A DNA stretch of 64,000 nucleotides from Thermophilibacter mediterraneus (GCF_900119385.1 NZ_FPKO01000009.1:767405-831404), one strand, 5' to 3'; counted from the first letter of the stretch, positions 52,993 through 63,260 are shown. Translations and numbers: made by a program. Notes: generated by a model from the sequence alone, not told the origin.

Positions 52993-54555
52993 ATGAGCAG
53001 CTGGCTTGACGACGCCGTCTTCTACGAGATCTACCCCCAGAGCTTCAACGACACGAACGCCGACGGCATCGGCGACCTGCCGGGCATCGTCGAGAAGCTC
53101 GACTACGTCCGCGAGCTGGGCTGCAACGCCATCTGGATCAACCCGTGCTTCGAGTCGCCCTTCGGCGACGCGGGCTACGACGTGGCGGACTACTGCCAGG
53201 TGGCGCCGCGCTACGGGACCAACGACGACCTCGTGCACCTGTTCGAGGAGGCCCACGCGCGCGACATGCATGTCCTTCTTGACCTCGTCCCCGGGCACAC
53301 CTCCATCGAGCACCCCTGGTTCAGGGAGTCGTGCCGCGCCGAGAAGAACGAGTTCTCCGGGCGCTACGTCTGGACCGACGACGTCTGGACGCCCGTGGGC
53401 GACGTTCCCGGCGTCAACGGGGTGCTGCGTGGCATCGCCGAGCGCAACGGCGCGGTGGCGGTGAACTTCTTCGCCTTCCAGCCGGCGCTCAACTACGGCT
53501 TCTACCGCGTGACGGAGCCCTGGCAGAGCGCCATGGACTCGGCTGAGGCGCTCGCGACGCGCCAGGCGATGAAGGACGTCATGGCCTTCTGGCTCGAGCG
53601 CGGCTGCGACGGCTTCCGCGTGGACATGGCGGGCTCGCTCGTGAAGGACGATCCCGAGCAGGAGGGCACGATCGCCCTGTGGCAGGACATGCGGGCGTTC
53701 CTCGACGAGCGCTATCCCGCCGCGGTGCTCATCTCCGAGTGGGGGGAGCCGGACAAGACCATCCGCGCGGGCTTCCACATGGACTTCCTGCTGCAGTTTG
53801 GCACCTCGCACTACATGGACCTCTTCCGCTGCGAGCACCCGTGGTTCGCGCGCGAGGGCGCGGGCGACGCGAGCGAGTTCGTGGCGACCTACCGGCGCAA
53901 CATGGAGCTCACTGACGGGCGCGGCCTCATGTGCATCCCCTCGGGCAACCACGACATGGACCGCCTGCGCAAGTTCCTCGACCCGCAGGAGATGAAGATG
54001 GCCTTTGCCTTCATCATGTCCATGCCGGGCTGCCCCTTCGTCTATGCGGGCGACGAGATCGGCATGCGCCACCTTGACGTGACCTCGGTCGAGGGCGGCT
54101 ACCAGCGCACCGGCGCTCGCTCGCCCATGCAGTGGGACGCGTCCGAGCCCAACTTCGGCTTCTCGGACGCCCCCGCCGACGCCCTCTACGTCCGTCAGGA
54201 CGCCGCGGCGGACGCCCCGACGGTCGCCGCCGAGATGGCCGACGAGTCCTCGCTGTGGAGCGAGCTGCGCCGCCTGATCGCGCTGCGCCGAGCGACGCCG
54301 GCCCTCGGCGTGAGCGCCGCGGTCGAGTTCGTGTACTGCGAGAAGAACGCGTACCCGCTCGTCTACCTGCGCTCCGACCGCGAGGAGGGCGGCCAGCGCG
54401 TGCTCTGCGCGCTCAACCCGTCGGCGAGCCCGGTGGAGGTGCCGTGCGAGCTCGCGGCATCGCGCACGATCTACGAGCTGGGGGCTCCGTGCGAGCTTTC
54501 GGGCGGCGTGCTGCGCATGCCCGGGGAGAGCGCGGTGTTCATCGAGCTGGTGTAG
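52993..54555 (+). CDS. GH13 alpha-glucosidase / alpha-amylase-family enzyme
   Basis: This 520-residue TIM-barrel hydrolase has VFYEIYPQSFNDTNADGIGDLPGI, region I LLDLVPGHTS, nucleophile Asp in GFRVDMAGS, acid Glu in LISEWGEP and region IV SGNHDMDR. It has a C-terminal beta domain. The absence of a signal peptide indicates intracellular oligosaccharide hydrolysis. GGAAGGAG precedes the ATG. Exact substrate cannot be deduced; control by a LacI-type repressor fits sugar catabolism. Confidence 0.9.
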   Translation: MSSWLDDAVFYEIYPQSFNDTNADGIGDLPGIVEKLDYVRELGCNAIWINPCFESPFGDAGYDVADYCQVAPRYGTNDDLVHLFEEAHARDMHVLLDLVPGHTSIEHPWFRESCRAEKNEFSGRYVWTDDVWTPVGDVPGVNGVLRGIAERNGAVAVNFFAFQPALNYGFYRVTEPWQSAMDSAEALATRQAMKDVMAFWLERGCDGFRVDMAGSLVKDDPEQEGTIALWQDMRAFLDERYPAAVLISEWGEPDKTIRAGFHMDFLLQFGTSHYMDLFRCEHPWFAREGAGDASEFVATYRRNMELTDGRGLMCIPSGNHDMDRLRKFLDPQEMKMAFAFIMSMPGCPFVYAGDEIGMRHLDVTSVEGGYQRTGARSPMQWDASEPNFGFSDAPADALYVRQDAAADAPTVAAEMADESSLWSELRRLIALRRATPALGVSAAVEFVYCEKNAYPLVYLRSDREEGGQRVLCALNPSASPVEVPCELAASRTIYELGAPCELSGGVLRMPGESAVFIELV

Positions 54556-54559
54556 CGGC

Positions 54560-54606
54560 CGTCGGGCGCGCCGCCGCCGACGCCGCGCGGCGCGGCGCGC
54601 CCGACG
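54560..54606. terminator. Bidirectional hairpin between convergent genes
   Basis: CGTCGGGCGCGCCGC (54560-54574) pairs perfectly with GCGGCGCGCCCGACG (54592-54606). It sits between the GH13 stop and the DUF1275 stop, so it can end both transcripts. There is no T-run. Confidence 0.6.
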
Positions 54607-55284
54607 CTACGCCTCCGATGCCTGGGGGCGGGGGATGAAGCGCGTGGAGAGCAGGAACAGCGCGCTGATCGCGAGGCTCGTGTACGCGCCGATGACGTCG
54701 ATGAGCAGCTTGCACGCGACGGCGCCCGCGCAGAACGAGGCGACGAGGGCCGCGTAGCGCGCCGACCGGTGCAGCTCGTGGCGATCGCCGCGGAACACCC
54801 CGTCGTAGAGGGTCTCGCCGAACGAGCGCAGGTTGCCCGTGCAGAACACGCTCGCGTAGGCCGAGCGCGTGCCGAACGTCCTGAAGTTCTCGTACGAGAT
54901 GGCGGCGAAGAACGAGATGGCGCTGTTGACCAGGAGGTCGGGCGCGAGGGCGGGGACGAGGGCCACCGCTGCGAAGGCGACTGCCTCGAAGAGGGCGACC
55001 GTGCGCTGCATGCGATAGCTGTCCCCGTCGTGCACGCGCACGAGAACGTGCCGAGAGAGCATGATGCCGGCCACGAAGGCGACGATCGAGACGAGGTAGT
55101 GCAGCACGCCGAGCCACGCCCCCTCGGCAAGGTTCACGCAGAGAAGGACGATGTTGCCGGTCTGCCCCGTGGCAAAGACGTGCCCGTGCAGCAGGTACGA
55201 GTAGGCGTCCATGAAGCCGCCCGCGCAGATGACCGTGAGCCCGAGCCTCACGGGCACCTTGGTCCTTGTCGTCGCCTGCTCCAT
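54607..55284 (-). CDS. YoaK/DUF1275 family membrane protein
   Basis: This 225-residue protein has about six hydrophobic helices and the family signature AGGFMDAYSYLLHGHVFATGQTGNIVLL, plus SYENFRTFG and FCTGNLRSFGETLYDGVF. The family is uncharacterised and predicted to be an inner-membrane transporter-like protein. ATG 55284 follows GGAGGGG; an upstream ATG at 55326 adds only Arg-rich residues. Confidence 0.87.
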   Translation of the reverse strand: MEQATTRTKVPVRLGLTVICAGGFMDAYSYLLHGHVFATGQTGNIVLLCVNLAEGAWLGVLHYLVSIVAFVAGIMLSRHVLVRVHDGDSYRMQRTVALFEAVAFAAVALVPALAPDLLVNSAISFFAAISYENFRTFGTRSAYASVFCTGNLRSFGETLYDGVFRGDRHELHRSARYAALVASFCAGAVACKLLIDVIGAYTSLAISALFLLSTRFIPRPQASEA

Positions 55285-55419
55285 GCGCCGCCCCCTCCGT
55301 CGCGTCTCGTTCGGGCCGGGTGCCATCCTAGACCATTGCGGTCGGGGGCCTCCGTCATTTCAAAAGCACGACACATGGCCGGGAGCGGCGGGGGCCCGGC
55401 GGACGCCGGGCCCAGAGAC

Positions 55420-58400
55420 CTACCTCGCGCTCCTCCGGAGCCGTCGCGACACGGCGACGGCGACGAGGATCAGGAGCGCTCCCGCGGTGGCGATGAGCGC
55501 CGGTGCGCGCGTGGCGTCCCCGGTGTGGGGGAGCTCGTCGCGGGTGGACGGTCGGTCCTGCTCGGGCGCGGGGGAGCCCGTGCCTTCGGAGGCGACGCCG
55601 CCGTCGCCCGTCACGGAGTCACCGGCGTCCGCGTCGGGAACCGCGTCCTGATCGGAGCCGTCGCCCACGGGCCCCTCCTCGGGCGTCGGGCCGTCGCCGG
55701 GCGTCTCCGGGGAGCCGTCGCTGCCCGTGTCGCCGTCGGCGTCGGGGGCCTCGGGGTCGCCGCCTCCCGTACCGGGGTCGTCCACGCCCTCCTCGGGGTC
55801 GCTGCCACCCGTCCCGGGGTCGTCCGACCCGTCCGATTCTCCGCCCGTCCCGGGGTCGTCGGGCAGGCCGGCATCGGGGGCGTCCGGCTCCTCGGGACCT
55901 TCGGGCAGCTCGGGTTCCTCCTCCCCACCGCCCGGCTGCTCGGGCTCGTCGGGGTCGGGCGTCTCCGGCGTGCCGTCCGGCTGCTCAGGCTCGTCGGGAT
56001 CCGGCGAATCCGGAACCTCGGGTCCCTCCGGCTCCTCTGGGCCGATCGGGCCATTCTCCCCGGCGGCGAGGCTCGGGTTGAGGCGCACGTCGTAGGCGAT
56101 GACCGAGAGCTCGGCGGGGTCGAGGTCCTCGGCCGCCTCGTAGGTGAACGAGCCGTCGCGCGAGAACCCCACGAGCGCGTCGCCGCGATAGAGCTCGTAG
56201 GCGGTGGTGCCCCGGGCCAGCTCGTCCGTGGCCATGCTGGCGCTCACTCGCGCGACGCCCCCCTCGACCTCGACGTCCACGACGGGCGCCACGCCCTCTC
56301 CCGCCGCCTGCGCGTAGGCGCGCGCCCCGTTGACGATGGCGGCGTCGGTGTCGAGCGAGAAGTACGCCACCTTGCGGGGCATCGAGGGATAGCGCGAGCA
56401 GAACTCGAGCACCTCGGGCGCGAGGTCCCGCTCGCCCAGCCCGTACAGGTACTCGGCGAAGTCGTAGCCGGTCCCCATGGTGAAGGCGACGGCCATGCGG
56501 TTGTACTTCACGCCCCTCGTCGCGTGCGAGGCAAGCTCCTCGATGGTCCTCACGGCCTGCGGGTCGCTCCGCAGGATGCGCAGGGTCGCGCCGTAGGCGC
56601 CGTAGCGCCCCACGTCGGCCGCCACTCCCTCGGAGTAGGGGCTCGCCTCGAAGTCGTAGCCGGAGTAGTCCCAGTCGTCGAAGAAGTGCAGCCCGTTCCA
56701 CCATGCGGTGACGTGCGTCCAGATGTAGACGCCCCAGGAGTCGCCGTTGTACCAGTCGGGGACGTAGCTGGGGTCGGCGGCCTGCCGCGCGAGCTCCTCG
56801 TCGCGCATCCGGGTGGCCCGCATGGCGTTCTCGTGGTAGTGGGCGGCGGGCCTGAAGGTGCCGCCCGTCCTTCTCGCCTCCTCGATGCCGCCGTGGCGCG
56901 AGCCGGCGATGGAGTAGAGGTTGTTGGTCTCCTCCGCCACGGCGATGACGTTGTTGTCGAGCATGTGGCCGTACTCGTGCGACATGCCCCACCCGTACAT
57001 GTCGTCGCCCGAGAGGAAGCTCGCCGCCGAGTGCTCGGGCATGTGGAAGTAGCGGCCGTAGGCGTACATGGTGGACGGGTTCGAGACGGTGCGGGTGAAG
57101 GCGGTGTGAACGCGCGCCGTGGTGATCGCGTTCGGGCCGGATTCCTCGCTCGCGTCAAAGCCGTCGAAGGCCCAGTAGAACTCGAGGCGGTCCTGGATTG
57201 CCCTGTTGGAGCGCTCGACGTAGGCGACGGCCTCCTCCTCGTTCGAGATCGTCGCGTAGGCGCGCGCCATCGCGGTGGCGCTGATGGCGAACTGGGCGTG
57301 TCCCTCGTCGCCCATCTGGATGAGCGTCATGTCCGCGGCCTCGCCGCGCCCGACCCGCTCGGCGTGCGCCCTGACGTCCTGGACGTAGGACCAGAATCGC
57401 TCGGGGCGGGCGGGGTCGTGCTCGTAGAAGGGGTGCTCGCCGAGGCTCGACCCCAGGATGGGGACGGACCCGGGGTCGGCCGCGTCGGCGGACTCCACGC
57501 GGACGCGCGCCTCGTTGGAGGTGGAGTCGTTGCGCAGGTAGAGCATGTACGCGTTCGCCTTGCCGGTGAGGTCCACGGTGACGCGGTTCTCGCCGTTGGC
57601 GAGCCTCGTCTTCTGCCCCAGGTTGAGCGAGGGGTAGCTGTTGGTGTCGGTCACGCCCACCTGGCGCCAGGCCACCGAGAGCTTGGAGGGGTCCTCCGCC
57701 TCGACGTGCACCACGATTTCGTTGACGCGTCCGGGGACGAGGTAGAGCCCGGTGGCGTCGAGGTTGTCGAACTGGTAGCCCTGGTTGGTGCGGCGCGCCT
57801 CGGCGCTCGGGTCGCCCAGCTGGGACGCCGAGATCACGCTCGCCTCGAGCACGTCGCGGTTGGCCTCGAGATAGGTCCTGTAGCGCTCGATTCGCTCGAG
57901 CTGACCGAGGCGCGCGCGACGCTCCGGCGTGTCGATGCCGCCGAAGTGGCGCTCGATGGCGTCGCGCGCGTCCTCGATCGCGCCCGGGGCGAGAAGGTCG
58001 GGAACGAGGTCGAGGGCAAGGCCGTCGACGAAGGGGCGGTCGAGGACGTCAAAGAGGGCGCCGACCTCCTCGGGCGCGACGACGATCGAGGTCCCGCCCG
58101 GCCGGTCAAGGCCCACCGAGACGATCGGTCGGGACTCGGCGTCGCCCGTGAAGGAGACGCGCTCGAGGGCCGAGCGCGCCGCCTCGGGCGAGGCGCAGCT
58201 CGCCACGACCCTTCCCGCCTGCCAGGTTCCCGAGAGGGCGATCTCGATGGGATCGTCGGTGCTGTGCGCGGTGAGCGCGCCCGAGACGCGCAGGCTCGCC
58301 CCGTCCGCGAGGTTGACGCGGTCGGAGCCCTCGAGACGTGCGGCGCCGCCCAGCGAGAGCGACCCGCCCGCGTCGACGCGGACGCCATAGGTGTTGTTGG

Positions 58401-59370
58401 GGCTGTTGTCGCCGACGGTGCCGCCCTCGAGCTCGAGCGAGCCCCCAGAGAGCACGTGCACCACGCCGTCTGAGGAGACGTTGGAGGAGTTGCCGGCGAT
58501 GGTGCCGCCCGTCATGCGGACTGAGCCCTTGGTCCACACGATGGACTGGGAGTAGCTCACGCGGTTGCCGGTGATGGAGCCGGAGCGCATCTCGAACGAG
58601 CTCCCCGCCTCGACGGCGACGGCGGCGTTCTTCATGGCGAAGCCGTCGCGAATCTCACCGCCGTCGAGGATGAAGGACCCGGAGCGCACGTAGACGGCGC
58701 CCCACGGCTTCCAGGAGCAGAGGGCGTCCTCGATGGCGGCGCCGTCGCGCATGGTGAGGGACGAGCGGCCGTTGAGGGTGACGACGGCCTCGTCGGAGTC
58801 GGCGTCGGCGCCGTCGAGGGTGAGCCGCGCCCCGGCTCCCGCGTCCGCCTCGAGCACGAGGCTCGAGCCGCCGTCGAGCCTCACCATACCGGCGACCTTG
58901 CCGCCGCTCGTGGGGAAGCCCTCGCCGCGCGAGATCGTGCAGGGTGCCGTTGCGCGCAGGGTGACGGAGCGCCCGTCGAGGAGCTGGAGGGGCGCCGAGA
59001 GCGCCTGATCTGCCGAGACCTCGATGACGTCGCCGTCGAGCGCGGCGGCGAACGCCTCGACGATCCCGGGCTGCTCGATGCGCTCGCCTCCGCGGACTAT
59101 GGCGACCGTGGCGCCCGCGGGTGGCTGCGGCGCGTCGGCGCCGTCGTCTGCGGGCGCCTCCGGGGCGACGCCCCCCGCCGCCTCCTCGTCGAGGGGCGCC
59201 CCGTCGGCGGCGGGTGCCCCCTCGTCCGCCTCGGTCGGGGTCGTCCCCCCGAGGCTCGCTCTCTCGTGGGCGGTCTCCTCCAGGGTGGTCGCCGCGCTGG
59301 CGCCGACGGGCGCCAAGCTCGCGCAGAGGATGGTCCCAACAACTGCCGGGGCTACTCTTCTGTGGAGCAT
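55420..59370 (-). CDS. Cell-wall-anchored M60-like metallopeptidase with beta-helix domain
   Basis: The 1,316-residue surface protein has a signal peptide (cleavage after ...PVGASA) and an acidic Ala/Pro linker. Residues about 95-330 carry beta-helix-like repeats (GGEIRDGF, GGTIAGNSS, GGTVGDNSP). A peptidase M60-like region has HEYGH at 798-802 plus a downstream Glu-Glu. A Pro/Glu/Gly stalk follows with DDPGTGG repeats. The sorting signal LPHTG (1280-1284) precedes a membrane helix and Arg-rich tail. M60 enzymes cleave mucin-type glycoproteins; host-glycoprotein degradation is inferred. AAGGAAGGAC precedes the ATG. Confidence 0.88.
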   Translation of the reverse strand: MLHRRVAPAVVGTILCASLAPVGASAATTLEETAHERASLGGTTPTEADEGAPAADGAPLDEEAAGGVAPEAPADDGADAPQPPAGATVAIVRGGERIEQPGIVEAFAAALDGDVIEVSADQALSAPLQLLDGRSVTLRATAPCTISRGEGFPTSGGKVAGMVRLDGGSSLVLEADAGAGARLTLDGADADSDEAVVTLNGRSSLTMRDGAAIEDALCSWKPWGAVYVRSGSFILDGGEIRDGFAMKNAAVAVEAGSSFEMRSGSITGNRVSYSQSIVWTKGSVRMTGGTIAGNSSNVSSDGVVHVLSGGSLELEGGTVGDNSPNNTYGVRVDAGGSLSLGGAARLEGSDRVNLADGASLRVSGALTAHSTDDPIEIALSGTWQAGRVVASCASPEAARSALERVSFTGDAESRPIVSVGLDRPGGTSIVVAPEEVGALFDVLDRPFVDGLALDLVPDLLAPGAIEDARDAIERHFGGIDTPERRARLGQLERIERYRTYLEANRDVLEASVISASQLGDPSAEARRTNQGYQFDNLDATGLYLVPGRVNEIVVHVEAEDPSKLSVAWRQVGVTDTNSYPSLNLGQKTRLANGENRVTVDLTGKANAYMLYLRNDSTSNEARVRVESADAADPGSVPILGSSLGEHPFYEHDPARPERFWSYVQDVRAHAERVGRGEAADMTLIQMGDEGHAQFAISATAMARAYATISNEEEAVAYVERSNRAIQDRLEFYWAFDGFDASEESGPNAITTARVHTAFTRTVSNPSTMYAYGRYFHMPEHSAASFLSGDDMYGWGMSHEYGHMLDNNVIAVAEETNNLYSIAGSRHGGIEEARRTGGTFRPAAHYHENAMRATRMRDEELARQAADPSYVPDWYNGDSWGVYIWTHVTAWWNGLHFFDDWDYSGYDFEASPYSEGVAADVGRYGAYGATLRILRSDPQAVRTIEELASHATRGVKYNRMAVAFTMGTGYDFAEYLYGLGERDLAPEVLEFCSRYPSMPRKVAYFSLDTDAAIVNGARAYAQAAGEGVAPVVDVEVEGGVARVSASMATDELARGTTAYELYRGDALVGFSRDGSFTYEAAEDLDPAELSVIAYDVRLNPSLAAGENGPIGPEEPEGPEVPDSPDPDEPEQPDGTPETPDPDEPEQPGGGEEEPELPEGPEEPDAPDAGLPDDPGTGGESDGSDDPGTGGSDPEEGVDDPGTGGGDPEAPDADGDTGSDGSPETPGDGPTPEEGPVGDGSDQDAVPDADAGDSVTGDGGVASEGTGSPAPEQDRPSTRDELPHTGDATRAPALIATAGALLILVAVAVSRRLRRSAR

Positions 59371-59592
59371 GTCCTTCCTTTCTTTGGTCTCGCCCCGCCA
59401 GGGGCGGTGCCCGTGCGGGCCCGTTGCTGCCAGGCGGGTTATACCCGTGGGCCGCGATCGTTGAAGGCGCCTCAAGTTTGACTCCACCAACTCTGCTCGA
59501 ACCTTGGCGCGACCCCGCGGCTCGACTCGGCGGCGGCGACGTGGCATGCTAGGGCGGAGTCGCCGATAGGGCACCCGTCGAGAGGAGGGCCC

Positions 59593-60993
59593 ATGGGTCC
59601 CACAGAGCATCGAGCCTCCCGCGTCGCGCTGCGCGAGCTCCCCGAGCCGCCGCGCGACTGCCCCGAGGCCCCCGTGCCCCTGGCAGACGAGACCGTCTCC
59701 GCCCGTCGGGACGCGGTGCTCGCCGCGATGGCGCGTCGCGGCCTCGACGCGCTCGTGGTCTATGCCGACCTCGAGCACGGAGGCAACTTCGAGTACCTCG
59801 TGGGCTTCCTCCCGCGCTTCGAGGAGGCGCTGCTCGTGCTCCATGCCGACGGCTCGACGCACCTCGTCCTCGGCAACGAGAACCTGAACAAGGCGGACAA
59901 GGCCCGCATAGCGGCGGAGCCCGTCCATGCGCCGCACTTCTCGCTGCCCAACCAGCCCATGGAGGCTGCCCGCCCCTTCCGTGACATCCTGTCGCAGACC
60001 GGGGTCGCCGGGAGGCGCGTCGGCGTCGCCGGCTGGAAGCTCTTCACCTCGCGCGTCGAGGACAACGCTCGTCTCTTCGATGTTCCCGCCTATATCTACC
60101 AGGCGCTCGTCGACCTGTGCGGGGAGGGTCGCGTGGTGAGCGCGACGGAGCTGTTCATCGGTCGGGACGGCGTGCGACGCACCTGCAACGCCAACGAGGT
60201 GGCGCACTACGAGTTCGGGGCGGCGCTGGCGAGCGACTGCGTTCTCGATGCGATGGACGCGCTCGCCCCGGGCGTGAGCGAGATGGAGGTCGCCGACCGC
60301 CTCGTGCGCCGCGGCCAGCCGCAGAGCGTGGTGACCATCTGCGCCTTCGGCCCGCGCTTCGTGAAGGCCAACATGTACCCCACGGCCAAGCGCCTCGAGG
60401 TGGGGGAGAGCGTCTCGCTGACCGTCGGGTACCGCGGCGGCCTCTCCTCGCGCGCGGGCTATGCCGTCCGCACGGCCGAGGAGCTTCCCGAGGGCAGGGG
60501 CGACTATGTCGAGGCGCTCGCGGCGCCCTACTTCTCGGCGCTCGTCTCCTGGCTCGAGGGCGTACGGGTGGGCATGACGGGAGGGGAGCTCTGGCGGCTC
60601 GTGGAGGACGCGCTCCCGAGGGCGCGCTTCGGCTGGACGCTCTGCCCGGGGCACCTCACCGCCGAGGAGGAGTGGCTCTGCTCGCCGGTCTACGAGGGCT
60701 CGACCGAGCCCCTCGAGTCGGGGATGCTCTTCCAGACCGACGTCATCCCGTCGCTTCCCGGCTACGCCGGCGTGAGCGCCGAGAGCACCTGCGCGCTCGC
60801 CGACGCCCGCCTGCGCGACGAGCTCGCCTCGCGCTACCCCGAGCTCTGGGAGCGCGTCGCGCGGCGTCGCGCCTATGTCGAGGGACAGCTCGGCATCGAC
60901 CTCTCGCCCGACGTGCTCCCCCTGTGCGGGACCCTCGCCTACCTGCGACCGTACCTGCTCTCGAGGAGTGCGCTGGCGGTGGTGCGGCCGTGA
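59593..60993 (+). CDS. M24 (creatinase/aminopeptidase-like) protein lacking metal ligands
   Basis: This 466-residue protein has an N-terminal creatinase-like domain (ALVVYADLEHGGNFEYLVGF) and a pita-bread C-terminal domain. Where M24 peptidases have the two metal aspartates it reads SLTVGYRGGLSSRAGYAVRT, without Asp. The His of CPGHLT and the Glu of SAESTC remain. It may be a creatinase-like or non-metal enzyme. GAGGAGGGC precedes ATG 59593. It overlaps the methyltransferase gene by 4 bp. Confidence 0.75.
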   Translation: MGPTEHRASRVALRELPEPPRDCPEAPVPLADETVSARRDAVLAAMARRGLDALVVYADLEHGGNFEYLVGFLPRFEEALLVLHADGSTHLVLGNENLNKADKARIAAEPVHAPHFSLPNQPMEAARPFRDILSQTGVAGRRVGVAGWKLFTSRVEDNARLFDVPAYIYQALVDLCGEGRVVSATELFIGRDGVRRTCNANEVAHYEFGAALASDCVLDAMDALAPGVSEMEVADRLVRRGQPQSVVTICAFGPRFVKANMYPTAKRLEVGESVSLTVGYRGGLSSRAGYAVRTAEELPEGRGDYVEALAAPYFSALVSWLEGVRVGMTGGELWRLVEDALPRARFGWTLCPGHLTAEEEWLCSPVYEGSTEPLESGMLFQTDVIPSLPGYAGVSAESTCALADARLRDELASRYPELWERVARRRAYVEGQLGIDLSPDVLPLCGTLAYLRPYLLSRSALAVVRP

Positions 60994-61640
60994 CGCCCGG
61001 GCTCCCGGAGGGTCTCGAGCTGAGGCGGGGGCCCACGGGCCTGACGCTCTTGGGCGACGGCATGGAGCTCGCTGCCGACCTCTCGCGCATGCTGCCCCGC
61101 CTGCGACCGGACCGCCTTGGTCGGGAGCTGCTCGTGCGCGCCGCCCGCGTTCGCGGCGTCGAGCGGCCGCGGGCGGTGGACGCCACGGCGGGGCTGGGGG
61201 AGGACTCGCTGCTCCTGGCGGCTGCGGGCTTTTCGGTCACTATGTTCGAGAAGGACCCCGTCATCGCCGCCCTTCTGCGCGACGCGCTCGAGCGCGCCGC
61301 GGGGGACCCGGCGCTCACCGCCGTCGTCGCGCGGATGGAGCTCGTCGAGGCGGACAGCGTCGCCGCCCTGCGGTCGTGGCCCGAGCCGCCCGACGTGGTG
61401 TTTCTCGACCCCATGTTCCCGGAGCGCACCAAGAGCGCCGCGGTGAAGAAGAAGTTCCAGCTGCTGCACCGCCTCGAGCGTCCCTGCGAGGACGAGCGCG
61501 AGCTCCTGGACGCGGCGCTCGCGGCGGGCCCGCGCAAGGTCGTGATCAAGCGTCCGCCCAAGGGACCCTGGCTCGCGGGCGTCAGGCCGAGCTACTCGCT
61601 CGCCGGCAAGGCGGTCCGCTACGACGTCATCGCAGTGTGA
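60990..61640 (+). CDS. rsmJ: RsmJ-like class I SAM methyltransferase
   Basis: This 216-residue protein has DATAGLGEDSLLLAAAGFSVTMFEKDP (SAM motif I and acidic loop), DVVFLDPMFPERTKSAAVKKK (catalytic DPMFP loop) and VIKRPPKGPWL, matching RsmJ, which makes m2G1516 in 16S rRNA. GTG 60990 overlaps the previous stop (GTGA), an operon arrangement. Its TGA is the first part of a 47-bp REP-like palindrome. Confidence 0.85.
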   Translation: MTPGLPEGLELRRGPTGLTLLGDGMELAADLSRMLPRLRPDRLGRELLVRAARVRGVERPRAVDATAGLGEDSLLLAAAGFSVTMFEKDPVIAALLRDALERAAGDPALTAVVARMELVEADSVAALRSWPEPPDVVFLDPMFPERTKSAAVKKKFQLLHRLERPCEDERELLDAALAAGPRKVVIKRPPKGPWLAGVRPSYSLAGKAVRYDVIAV

Positions 61641-61683
61641 CAGCGGGGACGGGGGACTGTCACCGCTCCGTCCCCGCTGTCAC
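61637..61683. repeat. REP-like palindrome overlapping the rsmJ stop
   Basis: GTGACAGCGGGGACGG (61637-61652) pairs perfectly over 16 bp with CCGTCCCCGCTGTCAC (61668-61683). The loop again contains CTGTCAC. The core GGGGACGG is shared with 26099-26125. The TGA stop of the upstream gene is inside the left arm. Confidence 0.65.
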
Positions 61684-61761
61684 ACTGTCGCGCACGACGA
61701 CCCCTCCCCGCGCCGGTCACGATAGAATGGGGTCACCGATTCCCGTTCAAAGGAGCCACGC

Positions 61762-62748
<987 letters not shown>

Positions 62749-62806
62749 TTCGCCCCTCAAAACGGTTCGCAACGGTCTAAGTCAGAAACCAACATTTCCG
62801 CAGGTA

Positions 62807-62843
62807 AGAAAGGGTTTTTCTCCGAAGGAGGAAAACCCTTTCT
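62807..62843. terminator. Strong hairpin after the second GMP synthase gene
   Basis: A 17-bp stem is formed by 62807-62823 (AGAAAGGGTTTTTCTCC) and 62827-62843 (GGAGGAAAACCCTTTCT), with loop GAA and one wobble. No T-run follows, so terminator or mRNA-protecting roles are both possible. Confidence 0.5.
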
Positions 62844-62957
62844 CTCACTTCAAAACGCTCCGTTCGGGATGATTCTTCCACGAATTCTTCCATGGAAGAG
62901 GGCTCTGGGAAGGCAGGGATAAGGTTAAAACCAATCAATACGGAAACGGAGGAGCCC

Positions 62958-63260
62958 ATGCTGAGCGAGAGGGAACTTAAGGAAATGATGGAACTCGAGG
63001 ACTACGCGCACTTCCGCGCGGAGCTCGTCGAGATCTCACCGCAGAGCTTCGACATCTACGAGCTCAAGGAGATCCTCGGCGACATGATCAGAAGCAAAGT
63101 TGCCATGGAGGACAACATGAGGGATAGCTTCGCGGAACTCAGCGAGGTCGAGCAGACGCAGCTCCTCGACATGCTCGGGGAGAGCGGCTACAAGGACCGC
63201 GACTGGTGGTACCGGATGCTCATGGACGGCCCCAGGCACCGGACGTTCCCGACCATCTAG
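62958..63260 (+). CDS. Small acidic protein of unknown function
   Basis: This 100-residue, helical, Met/Glu/Asp-rich protein begins MLSERELKEMMELEDYAHFR and ends GPRHRTFPTI. ATG 62958 follows GGAGGAG. The in-frame ATG at 62892 lacks a ribosome binding site. It stands alone, followed by a terminator. No domain recognised. Confidence 0.65.
   Translation: MLSERELKEMMELEDYAHFRAELVEISPQSFDIYELKEILGDMIRSKVAMEDNMRDSFAELSEVEQTQLLDMLGESGYKDRDWWYRMLMDGPRHRTFPTI

Noticed and set aside
55700-56060. Repetitive sequence considered as a tandem DNA repeat or CRISPR-like array.
   Set aside because: It is the coding sequence for the Pro/Glu/Gly stalk of the surface protease; repeats are irregular and in frame.
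55420-60654. The very long minus-strand frame extending upstream of the M60 protease gene to 60654.
   Set aside because: The part beyond 59370 is the antisense of the M24-like gene and lies before a clear signal peptide start with a ribosome binding site.
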